From contig CM060194.1 of the NCBI GenBank assembly GCA_030549335.1, positions 32,260,171-32,324,170 of the forward strand: a stretch of 64,000 nt of DNA, given 5' to 3'. Below are positions 39,267 through 49,878 of the stretch, one piece after another. Within the stretch, counting starts at the first letter, position 1. The number at the start of each line of letters is the position of its first letter. Both the position numbers and the translations under genes were made by a program. Below the pieces are notes generated by a model that had not been told where the DNA came from, ran no database searches, and saw only the letters and a list, made by a program, of their open reading frames with translations. This DNA comes from Pontederia crassipes (lineage: Eukaryota; Streptophyta; Magnoliopsida; Commelinales; Pontederiaceae).

Positions 39267-39600
39267 TTAATCAGGTTCGCCGGTGTTGAGCGAAAGCGGC
39301 GGCGGTTGTGATCGATGAAATTGGCGGTGGTTGCGATCGGTGAAAACGGCGACGGCGCGTGGCGGAAACAATGTCCGCGGCGGCGACGGGGACGGTGACT
39401 GCACTACGGCGACGGCGACGGCGACGATGACTGCACTGCGGCAACGGTGACGGTGACAACGAAAGGATTCTCCGGCGAGAGAGATCGCCAACGGAATGCA
39501 GAGGATCGTTGGCAACGAATCAGGCGACGGAGGATTCAAGGTCGACCGATTCGAGAATTTGGGGAAAAAATTTTCGATCTGGTTTTTGTATCGCATTGAA
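39267..39600 (-). repeat. GGCGAC-rich simple-sequence patch inside the Sirevirus
   Basis: GGCGGCGGTTG, GGCGACGGCG and GACGGTGACTGCACT phrases recur, giving a triplet-like GC-rich patch in an AT-rich element between pol and the envelope-like region. The Arg/Val-rich frames are compositional. A captured host 5' leader or coding scrap is possible but not shown. Confidence 0.6.
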
Positions 39601-39867
39601 AATGGTCGAACCGATTTTATATCGGGTGATCATTATCTCTTAGATATTTATGCTTAATACATTTTATTTTTATCTGTCGACCGAAATAGTTTTGGGCGAC
39701 CATTCGGGAATTGAAATAGAATCGGTCGTTTGCTGACTTATCGACCGTTACTGAAAAATGGACGACCGATTTAGATATATGTGTTGTGTAACACAATTTT
39801 GATGTTCAATTCGATTCACAAATGATACTTACATAACCAAGTCACTATGAGTTGAATTGATAGGCAA

Positions 39868-42800
39868 TTAGGTTCCTAACATTCCAAGTTCACGTCTAAG
39901 CATACAAAATCTCTCCTCACTTAAGGGTTTCGTGAATATATTCGCAAGTTGAATTTCGATAGACACATGTTCAATAGCAATATCTTTGAGTGTCACATGT
40001 TCTCTAATGAAATGGTAACGTAGATTAATATGTTTAGTTCTAGAGTGTTGGGTTGGATTTTTAGTCATTTCTATTGCACTTGTGTTATCGCACTTCATGG
40101 GTACACTTGAACAACTTATACCATAATCAAGAAGTTATTGTTTTACCAATAATATTGTGCACAATAACTACCGGCTGCAATATACTCGGCTTCAGCGGTA
40201 GAGAGGGCGATGGAGTTTTGCTTTTTGCTAGCCCAAGAAATGAGAGAGCTACCAAGAAAGCAACACATCCCACCAGTGCTTTTTCTATCAACTTTACATC
40301 CGGCAAAATCCACATCGGTATATGCATGTAAATCAAAAGATGAGTTCCTATCATACCAAATGCCTAGATCATAGGTATGCTTCAAATAACGTAATATTCT
40401 TTTAACAGCAACTAAGTGTGATTCCTTAGGTGCAGATTGAAATCTTGCACACAAGCATACACTAAACATTATATCTGGCATCGATGTCGTCAAATAAAGT
40501 AAACTACCAATCATACATCTATACTTCTTTTTATCAATAGATTTACCTTTCTCACCTTTATCTAACTTTGTTGTAGTGCTCATGAGAGTTGAACTTGGTT
40601 TGCATTCATCCATTCCCAATCTTTTTAATAACTCCCTTGTATATTTATCTTGTTTAAGAAATATTCCTTCTTTGTTTTTCTTGACTTGCAATCCTAAAAA
40701 GAATGTGAGCTCTCCTACAAGACTCATTTCAAATTCTTTGTTGCATAAGAGATTCAAACCTTTTGCACAAGCTTTCATTAGTAGCACCATAAACAATATC
40801 ATCAACATAAATATGAACTATTAAAATATCATCTTCTAAATGTTTCAAAAATAATGTAGTATCAACTTTTCCTTTTTGAAAACAATTTTCAATAAAAAAA
40901 TGCTCAATCTTTCATACCATGCTCTAGGAGCTTGTTTTAGTCCATAAAGAGCTTTAGAAAGTTTAAATACATGATTAGGAAAATCTGGATTCTCAAACCC
41001 TTGAGGTTGCTCAACATAGACTTCCTCATTTATAAATACATTTAAAAACGCTGATTTTACATCCATTTGAAAAAGTTTAAATCATTTAAAACAAGCGAAA
41101 GTTAAGAGCATTCTAATAGTCTAAAGTCTAACAACGGGAGCAAAAGTTTCTTCAAAATCAATTCCTTCTACTTGTGAATAGCCTTTTGCCACAAGTCTTG
41201 CCTTATTTCTTATTATGATGCCATTTTCATCTAGCTTATTTCTAAACACCCATTTTGTACCAATTATTGGATAGTCTTTTGGCCTTTCTACTAGCTTTCA
41301 AACTTGATTTCTTTCAAAATGATTTAATTCTTCATGCATAGCATTTATCCAATTTGAATCACTCAAAGCTTCATCAATATTGCTAGGTTCAAATTGAGCA
41401 AGAAAAGCTGAAAAGGCACATAAATTTTTTAAAGAGTTTCTAGTTCTTATACCTTCATTTATATTACATATAACTCGATCCAGTGGATGTGATGATGCAT
41501 GTTTCCAATTCCTTGGAATGATTTGATTGTCCTCCACTTGTGGTTCTTCCATTTGTTCCACATTTGAGTTATCCATTCTATTTTCTTTCAATTCTTCATT
41601 TTGGATTTGTATGTCTTCAAGATGTTGTTCCACTTCAACTATTTCTTCCTCATCATCATTCACTTACTTACTCATAAAAAATGATTAGTTTCATTGAATT
41701 TAACATTGATAGATTCTTCAACAACTAATGTTCTTTTATTATATACTCTATATGCTTTACTAGTGCTAGAGTATCCAAGAAATACACCATCATCACATTT
41801 TGCATCAAATTTTTCTAATTTATTTTTAATATTCAAGATATAACATTTACAACCAAACACCTTGAAATATGAAATATTTGGCCTTTTTCCATATAAGATT
41901 TCAAAGCAAGTTTTCTTTTCAAGGGGTCTAAGTGTGACTCTATTTAAAACATAACATGATGTGTTTACGGCTTCCGTCCAAAAATACTTGGATAAATTAC
42001 TTTCATTTAAAATTGTTCTAGTCATTTCTTGAATAGTTTTATTTTTTCTTACCACTACTTCATTTTATTAAGGTGTTTTAGGTGTGGAGAAATTATGTGT
42101 AATTCCACTTTTCTCACAAAACAATTTAAATATGTAGTTTTCAAATTCACCTCCATGATCACTTCTAATTTTTGCAATTCTCAACTCAAGTTCATTTTGC
42201 ACTCTTTTTGTAAATTTAGAAAACATATTTATAGTTTCATCTTTACTTTTAAGAAAAATAGTTCAAGTAAAATGAGATAAGTTATCAACAATTACAAATA
42301 CATATTTCTTTTCACCTAAACTTATAATATCAATAGGTCAAAATAAATCAAGATGTAAAAGTTCTAAGGACCTATGTGTACTAATAACATTCTTTAATTT
42401 GAAAGAGCTTTTGATTTGTTTACTTTTAAGACATGAATCGCAAACATTATTTTTCTCAAATTTAATTCTAGGTAAACCTCTAACTAACTCATGATATGAA
42501 AGTTAAAGTTTACATGTCATAATCTTCTATGCCAAAGATTTATATCATCATGCATAACACTAAGACATTTTTCACTTTTCCAATTTTCAAAATCAATTTT
42601 GTATACATTATTATATCTAAAACAACTCCGCCTATGTTTTATAGCCGGTCCCAAACCCGGATAAAGGAGGAGGGTTGTGTTAGGCCCCGCCAGCCAGCGT
42701 AAAATCCTGTCGAATCTCATGAACATGGATCAACGAATATAGCGTCGTATGATCCATGTAGTCGACCCCACCTAGTGGGATAAGGCTTTGTTGTTGTTGT

Positions 42801-43115
42801 TGTTGTTGTTGTATTATACCTAAAACCCACATGCAAAATATTTTTGCTTTCATCTAAAATCAAACATTTGTCCTTTTCAAAATTCATTAAATAGTTCTTA
42901 TCACACAATTGACTTATACTAATTAAATTATGTTTTAGATTTTCAACTAACCACACATCTTCTAAATATATCTTGTCATTCTTACCAATGTTACCTATGT
43001 CAATTACTCTACCTTTGCTATTATCTCCAAAGGTGACTCTTCCTCCATTTTTCTTTTCCAATGTAACAAAATTTGATGGATCACCCGTCATGTGTCTTGA
43101 GCATCCACTATCCAA
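39868..43115 (-). pseudogene. Sirevirus pol remnant (protease to RNase H)
   Basis: The protease site DSGCSRHMTG lies at 43115-43080. The pre-integrase LWHRRL is at about 42720, on the far side of the SINE insertion. Integrase follows in broken frames and ends with the C-terminal part at 41672-42055 (KYFWTEAVNTSCYVLNR, VFGCKCYI, GVFLGYS). Reverse transcriptase starts near 41380 (EALSDSNWINAMHEEL), continues with DVKSAFLN (41066) and LYGLKQAPRAWY, and has a VDDIVYG active-site box near 40790-40810. RNase H has LSTAEAEYIA (about 40180) and ends with NIFTKPL near 39890. Frame changes near 41290, 40845-40808 and 40140-40100 and a degenerate integrase core disable it. Confidence 0.9.
42624..42811 (+). 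mobile_element. Au-type SINE inserted in the Sirevirus
   Basis: 188 bp from AACTCCGCCTATGTTTTATAGCC to a (TTG)n tail. GACCCCACCTAGTGGGATAAGGC followed by TTG repeats is the hallmark 3' end of the plant Au SINE family. The 15 bp target duplications TATTATATCTAAAAC (42609-42623) and TATTATACCTAAAAC (42812-42826) differ at one base. Compared with the copy near 52271 it lacks about 40 internal bases after GATCAACGAATATA. It lies within the retroelement's protease/pre-integrase junction and opposes its direction. Confidence 0.93.
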
Positions 43116-43261
43116 ATATCGTTTGCTTTCAATTTCCTTTGGAGCACTCTACAAGCAAGACATTAAGATTCTCATCTTTTTGGTACCCAAACTTGTTTGG
43201 GTCCAGCTTGGTTAGTGATGGTCCTTTTAGGGATCCAAATCTTCTCCATACCACTTTTTAA

Positions 43262-44827
43262 TCATATTCTTACTTTGCATTCATAAGAGTAATGTCCTTG
43301 ATAACCACAATGAAAGCAAGTAATATAGGATTTCATATGAGGATTTTGTGATGCTCTAACAAATAGAATCTTTTTATCCTTCTTAGTATCAAATGAGCTA
43401 AAACCAAGTCCATTTTTGTTAAAAGGTTTTCTTTGTGTTGATAGCATTGCATCTAGCATTTTTCCACCATTTGTAAAATTTTCAAACTGACCTTTTAAGC
43501 TTATATTCTCATTTATCAAAGTTTCAACACTACATGTTTGTTTATCACAAGATAGTTTCAAGGTATTGTTTTCCATTTTAAAGTTTCAATCATAAATTCC
43601 AAACTAGAATTCTCATCACCTAATAAATCACAATTTTCACAAACTCTAGTATCATGTTTATTTTTTAGATTTTCAAATTCTATTTTCAAATCACCATGAT
43701 TCTTTCTAAGAGATCTATATTTATCTATAAGAATTCTAAACTCATCATGCATATCGAAAGATTCACTATCACTAGATTCGGATGAGTTAGACAATACATC
43801 ATAGCTATTTGTCATTAGACAAATGTAAGCTTCTTCATCATCACTTGAGGAAATGTTTGAGTCGTTTTCTTCATTTTCACTTTCATCCCACGTGGCTTGA
43901 AGAACTTTCTTTTTCTTCTTCAAATTTTTTCCTTCCTTTTTCCTTCTTGGCTAGATTTGGACACTCATTATTATAATGTCCAACCTTCTTGCATTCAAAA
44001 TAAGTCACTTGACTTTTACTTGATGATCTTCTTTTTTAAAAGCCACCTTTCTTCTTTTGCTTGGCAAATTTAAGATATTTGTCAAGCTTCTTAGCGTACA
44101 AGGCTAGCTTCTTCTCATCTTCATCTTCTTCACTTGTTTCACTTTCATCCATCTTTGCCTTCAACGCCAAGGTCTTCTTTTTGGAAATACTTATTTCTTC
44201 ATCTTTCTTGACTCCAATCTCATAAGTCAACAGTGATCCTATGAGATCATCAAAATCTAGCTTGTTTAAGTCATTCTCTTCGATCACGATTCGTTTTGTA
44301 TGCCACTTGGAGAAGAGGGACCTGAGAAATTTCTTCACTTTTTGAGAGTTAATCCGTGGCTCGTCCAAAGAGGCTAAGCCATTCACAATATCATTGAAAC
44401 GCACAACCATTTCATTTATAGACTCATTTTCATGTATCTTAAAAGAGTCATATTGATGATTCAAAATATTAAGTCTAGACTCCTTAACCTTATCGGTACC
44501 TTCATGCGTAATAATAAGTTTCCTCCAAATTTCATAAGCACTTTGACAATTTGAAACACGATTAAATTCCGTCGCATCTAAAGCACAAAAAAGATGATTT
44601 TTTGCTTTCCAATCTAATTTCACAAATAGCCTTTCACCTTCGGTATATTTCAAAGGTGATTTTCCATGCAAGTCAAAACCATTTTCAATTATATCCCAAA
44701 TATCAATATCAATAGAGCATACGTAAGCTTGCATTCTAATTTTCCAATAGGCAAAATTTGAAGCATTAAAAAGTGGAGGGCGATTTGTGGATTGACCTTC
44801 ACCTAAGGTAAAACCATTTGATGTCAT
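43262..44827 (-). pseudogene. Sirevirus gag
   Basis: The N-terminal part (44036-44827, 263 residues) opens with PPLFNASNFAYWKIRMQAYV, the usual copia/Sirevirus gag start, followed by the helical gag domain and a lysine-rich stretch. A frame change follows. In the next segment VGHYNNECPNL belongs to a zinc knuckle whose first Cys appears as Tyr (near 43990). The acidic segment 43558-43923 follows, and 43262-43576 ends with an intact second knuckle CFHCGYQGHYSYEC. The frame is broken near 44030, 43925 and 43560, so it is not functional. Confidence 0.85.
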
Positions 44828-44867
44828 AGCTCAAAAAATGTTTAAATCTTTAAAACAAGAGCAACAA

Positions 44868-44881
44868 GACTCTGATACAAT
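44868..44881 (-). other. Primer-binding site of the Sirevirus
   Basis: On the - strand ATTGTATCAGAGTC directly follows the 5' LTR end TACA. It resembles the initiator-Met primer site TGGTATCAGAGC. Confidence 0.75.
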
Positions 44882-46150
44882 TGTAGGATCGAAAGCACCA
44901 AGAGAGGGGGTGAATTGGTGTATAAAAATTTAGAGCCGAAAACGACGTTGAAATAAATTCAAGGTGAATACGAGCACAAGCAAGTAAAGGATAGGTAATA
45001 ACAGCAAGATAAGTAAGAGAAGAGAAATACACGATATGTTGATGAGGTTCGGCCCAACTCCTTGGCCTACGTCTCCGCTCCGACTTCTTAACCTTGAGAT
45101 CGTCGGAGATTCGCTATCCTTCTCTTTTCTTATAGGGAGAGAATAAACTCTTTCTACACCACAATGCCTTCTTATTTGCTTAAGAGGTAAGGCACACATC
45201 TTCTTACAAGGAGCTCTCAAAAATTATCTAAGCAAGAATTCCTCCAAAACTCTTCTTCTTACAAATAGTATTCTCACTAAGAAACTAGAAGAGGGAAGGG
45301 ATGATTTGCAACTTTGGCACAAGAAAAAAACTTTGGATTTGAAGGGAGCTCAAGAGTGATTTGCCTTGCTTGGATGATCTTTCTTCAATCTTTTGGATCT
45401 CTTTTATAGGCTTCTCTTGAAAATTTGGCCGTTGTAAAGTAATTCAAAAAGATTGTGCTGTCAGCTCTATAACGGTCGACCGTTTTGGTATCGGTCGTCC
45501 GTTTTTCACAGTAACTAACCGTTATTCTCTCTGTTGATTCTCCAGCGATCGTCCATTACCAAATCGGTCGTCCGTTTATTAAAAAATTATATCCGTTAAT
45601 TTATCTTTTCTGTGCAGTTTACCGTTGATAGTAGGCCGTAGAAGAATTATAACCGTTCATGATTTCATAACGGTCGCCCGATATAGAATAGGTCGCCCGA
45701 TTCTGAAGTTCATTCCATTCTGTGATTAGCGGATGATCCAGTCTTCTATTTCGGTCGTCCATTTTCTTCATGACGGTCGATCGATTATATATCGATCGTT
45801 CGATTTTTCACGATTGTTCCATTCTGTGATTAGCGGACGCTCCACCATTGATTTCGGTCGTCCATTATCTGTCATAACGGTCGACCGGTAATAAATCGGT
45901 CGTCCGTTTTTCGCGGTTGTTCCATTCTGTGATTAGCGGACGCTCCATCATTGATTTCGGTCATCCATTATCTCTCATAACGGTTGACCGATTACAAATT
46001 GATCTTCCATTTTTCCTGCAGATAAAAACTTCGGCTATTTTTTTCGAAAAATATTAACCCTGTTCACGCTATCACTTTAAGCATAATTAGTACATCATCT
46101 TTCTTGTTTGCTATCATCAAAATGCATGATATATGGTCTTGAGATCAACA
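44882..46150 (-). repeat. 5' LTR of the Sirevirus-like element
   Basis: 1269 bp with TG...CA ends on the - strand, aligned along its length to 36015-37289. Like its partner it carries many copies of a GGTCGACC/GGTCGTCC phrase (45475-46010). Confidence 0.93.
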
Positions 46151-46180
46151 CTTACGATCTTCGATCTTAATCACAAGCAT
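46151..46180. repeat. GATC-ended repeat, part right of the Sirevirus
   Basis: CTTACGATCTTCGATCTTAAT continues the repeat broken off at 36014. Its inverted form resembles the start at about 35514. Confidence 0.6.
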
Positions 46181-47599
46181 ATCACCAAAGATGACAAGTA
46201 TATCGCCAAAGATCAAAAGTATATCACAAGTATATCATAGAACAAAAGTATGACCATTGCACTAAAAAGAACACAAGTAACAACATAACCATTACAGCAA
46301 GAAGAACACTAAAAAGAACACAAGTAGCACCATAATCATTACAGCAAGAAGAACACAAGTAGCACCATAACCACTATCAAGTAGATATTCTATTTGAAAA
46401 TGATACAAAAAAGAAATACATAAAAAGAAACATTCTTCTCATCATTCTTCAGCGTCGTTGCTTTTTCGCCTCAAGTTTCTCTACTAATTTTGTAAATGCA
46501 GTTGAGGCTCAAGTGGTGAATCGATCCAACAAAAATAATAACATGATGTTGCTTTCTTGCAAAATTAAAAACATATGAAGTTAGTTAACGAATTATCGAA
46601 TTAAAAATTATAGACAAGAAGGAAACTAACCCCATAATTATAACCTTAAAATCTCCGGCTGAGGTTTTTATTGGTTGACGAAGTCCTAATATACACCGCT
46701 TCTCCGCATTCACATACCGGAAAATTTAATTTTTTACCTAAAATAACCAAGGATTTATAAAGTTGAGAAGACACTCAACAATTTAGACAGAATGGAAAAT
46801 GGTGCATAGAAAAACACATCAAGAGACCAAGCAGTTACCCTTTTTCAAGCTCAAATGTTGCCATACAGGAGATACAATACAACACATAAGGTGATCAAGT
46901 TGTTCGACTTCCTAAATAATACAAATAATAGTCAGGCATCTGATACACTTCCTATTTATTGTACAGTTCTATCTTGAATGATGCATCTTCTTTCTAGATA
47001 TGATGCATTAAACTATTATAGACGTTTATACAACAAATAAACAAAAACCTTAATGGAATTGTAATTCATCTACTAAATAGTAGCTTTCGATATGCATTAA
47101 CAAGCTTTGATCACCATGGGTAAATCATACCATCAAAACCCAGGTCGTCATTGTCGTTTAGAGGTCGATGCCTTGAGCTCTAGCAGCTTGATGATGTAGC
47201 ATTCGACATTGAAGCTCAGACTATCGCCACTCGATATCTGCTCGGTTGCCACTCTGCTCGCCACTTGATAGTTGCTCTGTCGGTGCTTGGTCTTAGTTCG
47301 ATCGTTGCTCGCTCGTTCGTCACTCAGCTCCGTAGTTGCTCTCTCGCCGCTTGCCACTCCATCGACACTCTGTCGCTGCTCGCCGCTCAATCAACGCTAT
47401 CCCCGCTCGCTTGCCGCTTTGTCGCCGCACGATTAGGGCACAAGAATGTTTCATCGGAGTTATCATGGGTTTTATCCATTCGCGAACAAGATCATCACCA
47501 TTCAATTTAATCTAGTCCAGATTGGACGACTGCGGAGGATCAAAATAAATAAAAAAAAGAAAAAAATGACATTGTGCATCGTCAGATTATTGCATGATT
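46181..47599. other. Intergenic DNA with small degenerate repeats
   Basis: 46190-46390 repeats ATATCGCCAAAGATCA/AAGTATATCAC and AAGAACACAAGTAGCACCATAA phrases several times. 47160-47430 repeats TCGCCGCTCG, TTGCTCGCTC and TCGACACTCTGTCG-type phrases. No host gene could be recognised. Confidence 0.5.
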
Positions 47600-48110
47600 C
47601 CCTTGCGCGAGAAAACTCCAAGCTGCGAGAAAACGGAGCCCTAGCGCATGGAGGCTTTCGAGCCTCCCTAGCGCTTCGGTAATGCTAGCAACGAGCAGAA
47701 AGAGCGAGTTATCCATAGTCAGTGTAAAGCCTCTTTCCGTGCTAACTCACTCCTCCACTCGCTGTACACTTCGCGAGTAAAGCCAAAGACGCCCCAAGAC
47801 AAGGTACAACTGTTGGGAAGGAGACATGATCAATAAAACCTGCCTGGATCCGCGCTGGGATAATGGCGCCCATTCCTAACCAGTTCTGAAAAGGTTCGCT
47901 CATGCTGGAGGGAGCATCCCACTTAGTGATCGGTCTGCTAATTCACGCAAATCCGAAGAAGTTATCATGGACGAGCCACATGCAGGGAAACTTGCACGTG
48001 TGGTTCTGGTCGGGCTTTCCTTCGATATCTAATAACCTTGCTTCTGCTCGCCGCTAGCGACCTCTCCTAATTATTGCCCATCGGAAAGGCTAAGCGGGGC
48101 CTCTTTTCCC
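47600..48110 (+). other. Probable nuclear copy of mitochondrial DNA (NUMT)
   Basis: This block is far less AT-rich than its surroundings and has no repeats or frames. It contains a canonical group II intron domain V (47973-48006). Its style (GGATCCGCGCTGGGATAATGG, CATGCTGGAGGGAGCATCCC) is that of plant mitochondrial nad-type introns. I infer a fragment of a mitochondrial intron inserted in the nucleus. I cannot say which intron, and the limits are estimated from composition. Confidence 0.65.
47973..48006 (+). ncRNA. Group II intron domain V (fragment)
   Basis: Exactly 34 bases. GAGCCACA pairs with TGTGGTTC, a two-base CG bulge follows, and GCAGG pairs with CTTGC around a GAAA tetraloop. The AGC catalytic triad is in place at bases 2-4. 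Size, bulge and loop are all canonical for domain V. In the nucleus it is a relic and not expected to splice. Confidence 0.8.
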
Positions 48111-48530
48111 TTTCATGAAAGTCCAACCACTATTTTTCATCATCCTATTTAGCCGTTAAATTCTACTCCAAACTATTTCTTTTTTCATTGCCAAATATAG
48201 TCTAGGAGGACCAATGAAAACTAAACTTCTCAAATAATTTTTAAAATTAAATTTATTTTTAAATATATATCTTTTTGTTGAAATTGTATATACTTGATAA
48301 AAGCTTCATTATACAAAAAAAACTCTGTTGCTAACGAATTTTATTTTGATTTTTTATTACAAATTTGAGTAAATAATGACAAATTATTGCAAATATTACA
48401 AACATTATTTATTGCTAAGAATTTTATTTTGATTTTTTTGTTTCTTTTAAATCATTGCAAGTCAAACACAATAATAACATATATAAGAATATAGTATCCT
48501 TTAATCCAGTAGAAGAAATGTTATATTCTT
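48111..48530. other. AT-rich intergenic DNA, no gene seen
   Basis: Only AT-rich sequence with a repeated GAATTTTATTTTGATTTTT phrase near 48335 and 48420. Confidence 0.5.
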
Positions 48531-48890
48531 CATGATATATTCTTTATGATCTTATGTATAAGATTAAAATATGATCTTAATTTTGATCACACAATCTTAC
48601 AATCCTATCCAATTCTATATGATTAAAATAATCATTTAAATATTAATTAAATTATATATTTATGATAATAATAATAGTTTAGATAAACTTTAATATATCT
48701 TATTACTTTTTATTATGTTTTGATGTAATTTTTCTTAAGAATCAATATGAATGTCTCAATTAGGTGTAATTTAAAATTTAAATATGATAAATTTATCAAA
48801 AGAATAATTATTATTTTAAAATATATTTTTTTTTATTAATAAGTAGAATCTTACGATCATCGATCCAATCTTAGTTAACAACAACTTTGT
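48531..48890. repeat. Possible third copy of the GATC-ended repeat
   Basis: It starts with ATGATCTTATGTATAAGATTAAAATATGATCTTAATTTTGATC and ends with TAGAATCTTACGATCATCGATCC around an AT-rich centre. This resembles the ends at 35514 and 46151. The interior is too diverged to align by eye. Confidence 0.4.
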
Positions 48891-49878
48891 TAGAAGCCAA
48901 ATAGGGTAGCTTACTTTTTAAACTTTCATATGAAGAATTTACAGATGTATATTCAACTCCTATTTATCTCATTTGTATGAATATAAATGATATTTATAAA
49001 TTAACATGCCACTTTTTATGACGTCGCCATTAGTATGTCTCTCTCTTTTTTATTTGGATTACATATTTGTTTTTTTTTACCTTTATCTTTGTCCGTTTTT
49101 TGTTATCTCAAGAAAATGATGATGCTTTTAGTTCATTATTGAATAACAAAAACTTTAAATACTGAAATAAGAAACAAAATTGAGCTTTCTCTCAATTTGA
49201 TGGAAATGCATTAATTTTCTATCGACGATTCAGTTCATTTATAGTCAAAATTATTGAAATTTTTCAATGAATAGAATACCTTTTTAGTCTATGGTGCAAA
49301 ATCTATTGATAGAAAAATATTTTTTGATGTTTAAATGTAGATCGACTATTAGACCTGATTTCCTTTTTTTATAGAGTAAATTTACATGTGGAGATTTTAA
49401 AATGTAATTTTTCATTCTATATTATTCTATTTCTTGATACAGCTTTTTTTCCCGAAAAAAAAATCTCCAAAGTATTTTGAGGGAAAATGAATACGGAAAA
49501 TCGAATTTATTTTTTAAAGAAAATAATAATAAAAAAGTGAATCGATCCACCGCACCCCATAAAAAGTCAAAACTTATGCGCTCTTCTGTAATTTTTTTTC
49601 TACTAAAGCCAAATTTAATTTCTTAAAAATTTCTAAATTTTATGTGCCCCACATTTAAATGCTAAAAAAAAAAAGGAAATTGGGATGCGGTTGTGGGATG
49701 CGTATGTTTCAAGCGAGTAAAAAACAATATCTGTGTATTAATTGGTGTCACAAAACAAGTAACAAAGACAATAATTTATTCATCCCCAACTTATTCTCTT
49801 CTGCACCAAGAGTTCTTTCAATCTTTTGGTCATTTGGTGCTGCGACAGGAGGCGGCGGTTGAGCTAATTCGATCCGGC
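48891..49878 (+). other. AT-rich DNA and upstream region of the OTU gene
   Basis: No gene or defined repeat. The last 60 bases before the ATG are GC-richer (GCTGCGACAGGAGGCGGCGGTTGAGC) and are probably the 5' untranslated leader. Confidence 0.45.

Larger units (their letters stand above)
36015..46150 (-). mobile_element. Sirevirus-like Ty1/copia element
   Basis: A 10.1 kb element on the - strand with LTRs at 36015-37289 (3') and 44882-46150 (5'), flanked by CTTAT (36010-36014) and CTTAC (46151-46155). These are best read as one 5 bp target duplication with a C-to-T change. In - strand order it has a primer-binding site, gag, protease, integrase, reverse transcriptase, RNase H, an envelope-like region, and several polypurine tracts. 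The large LTRs, extra downstream ORF region and repeated AAAAGGGGGAG tracts fit the Sirevirus (Maximus/SIRE) lineage. Pol and the envelope-like region are broken by frameshifts. LTRs look about 95% identical by eye. A SINE sits inside it. Confidence 0.93.

Noticed and set aside
47148..47510. Overlapping 60-80 codon frames on both strands with Ser/Ala/Arg-rich products
   Set aside because: They come from repeated TCGCCGCTCG-type phrases. No domain or splice-supported exon was seen.
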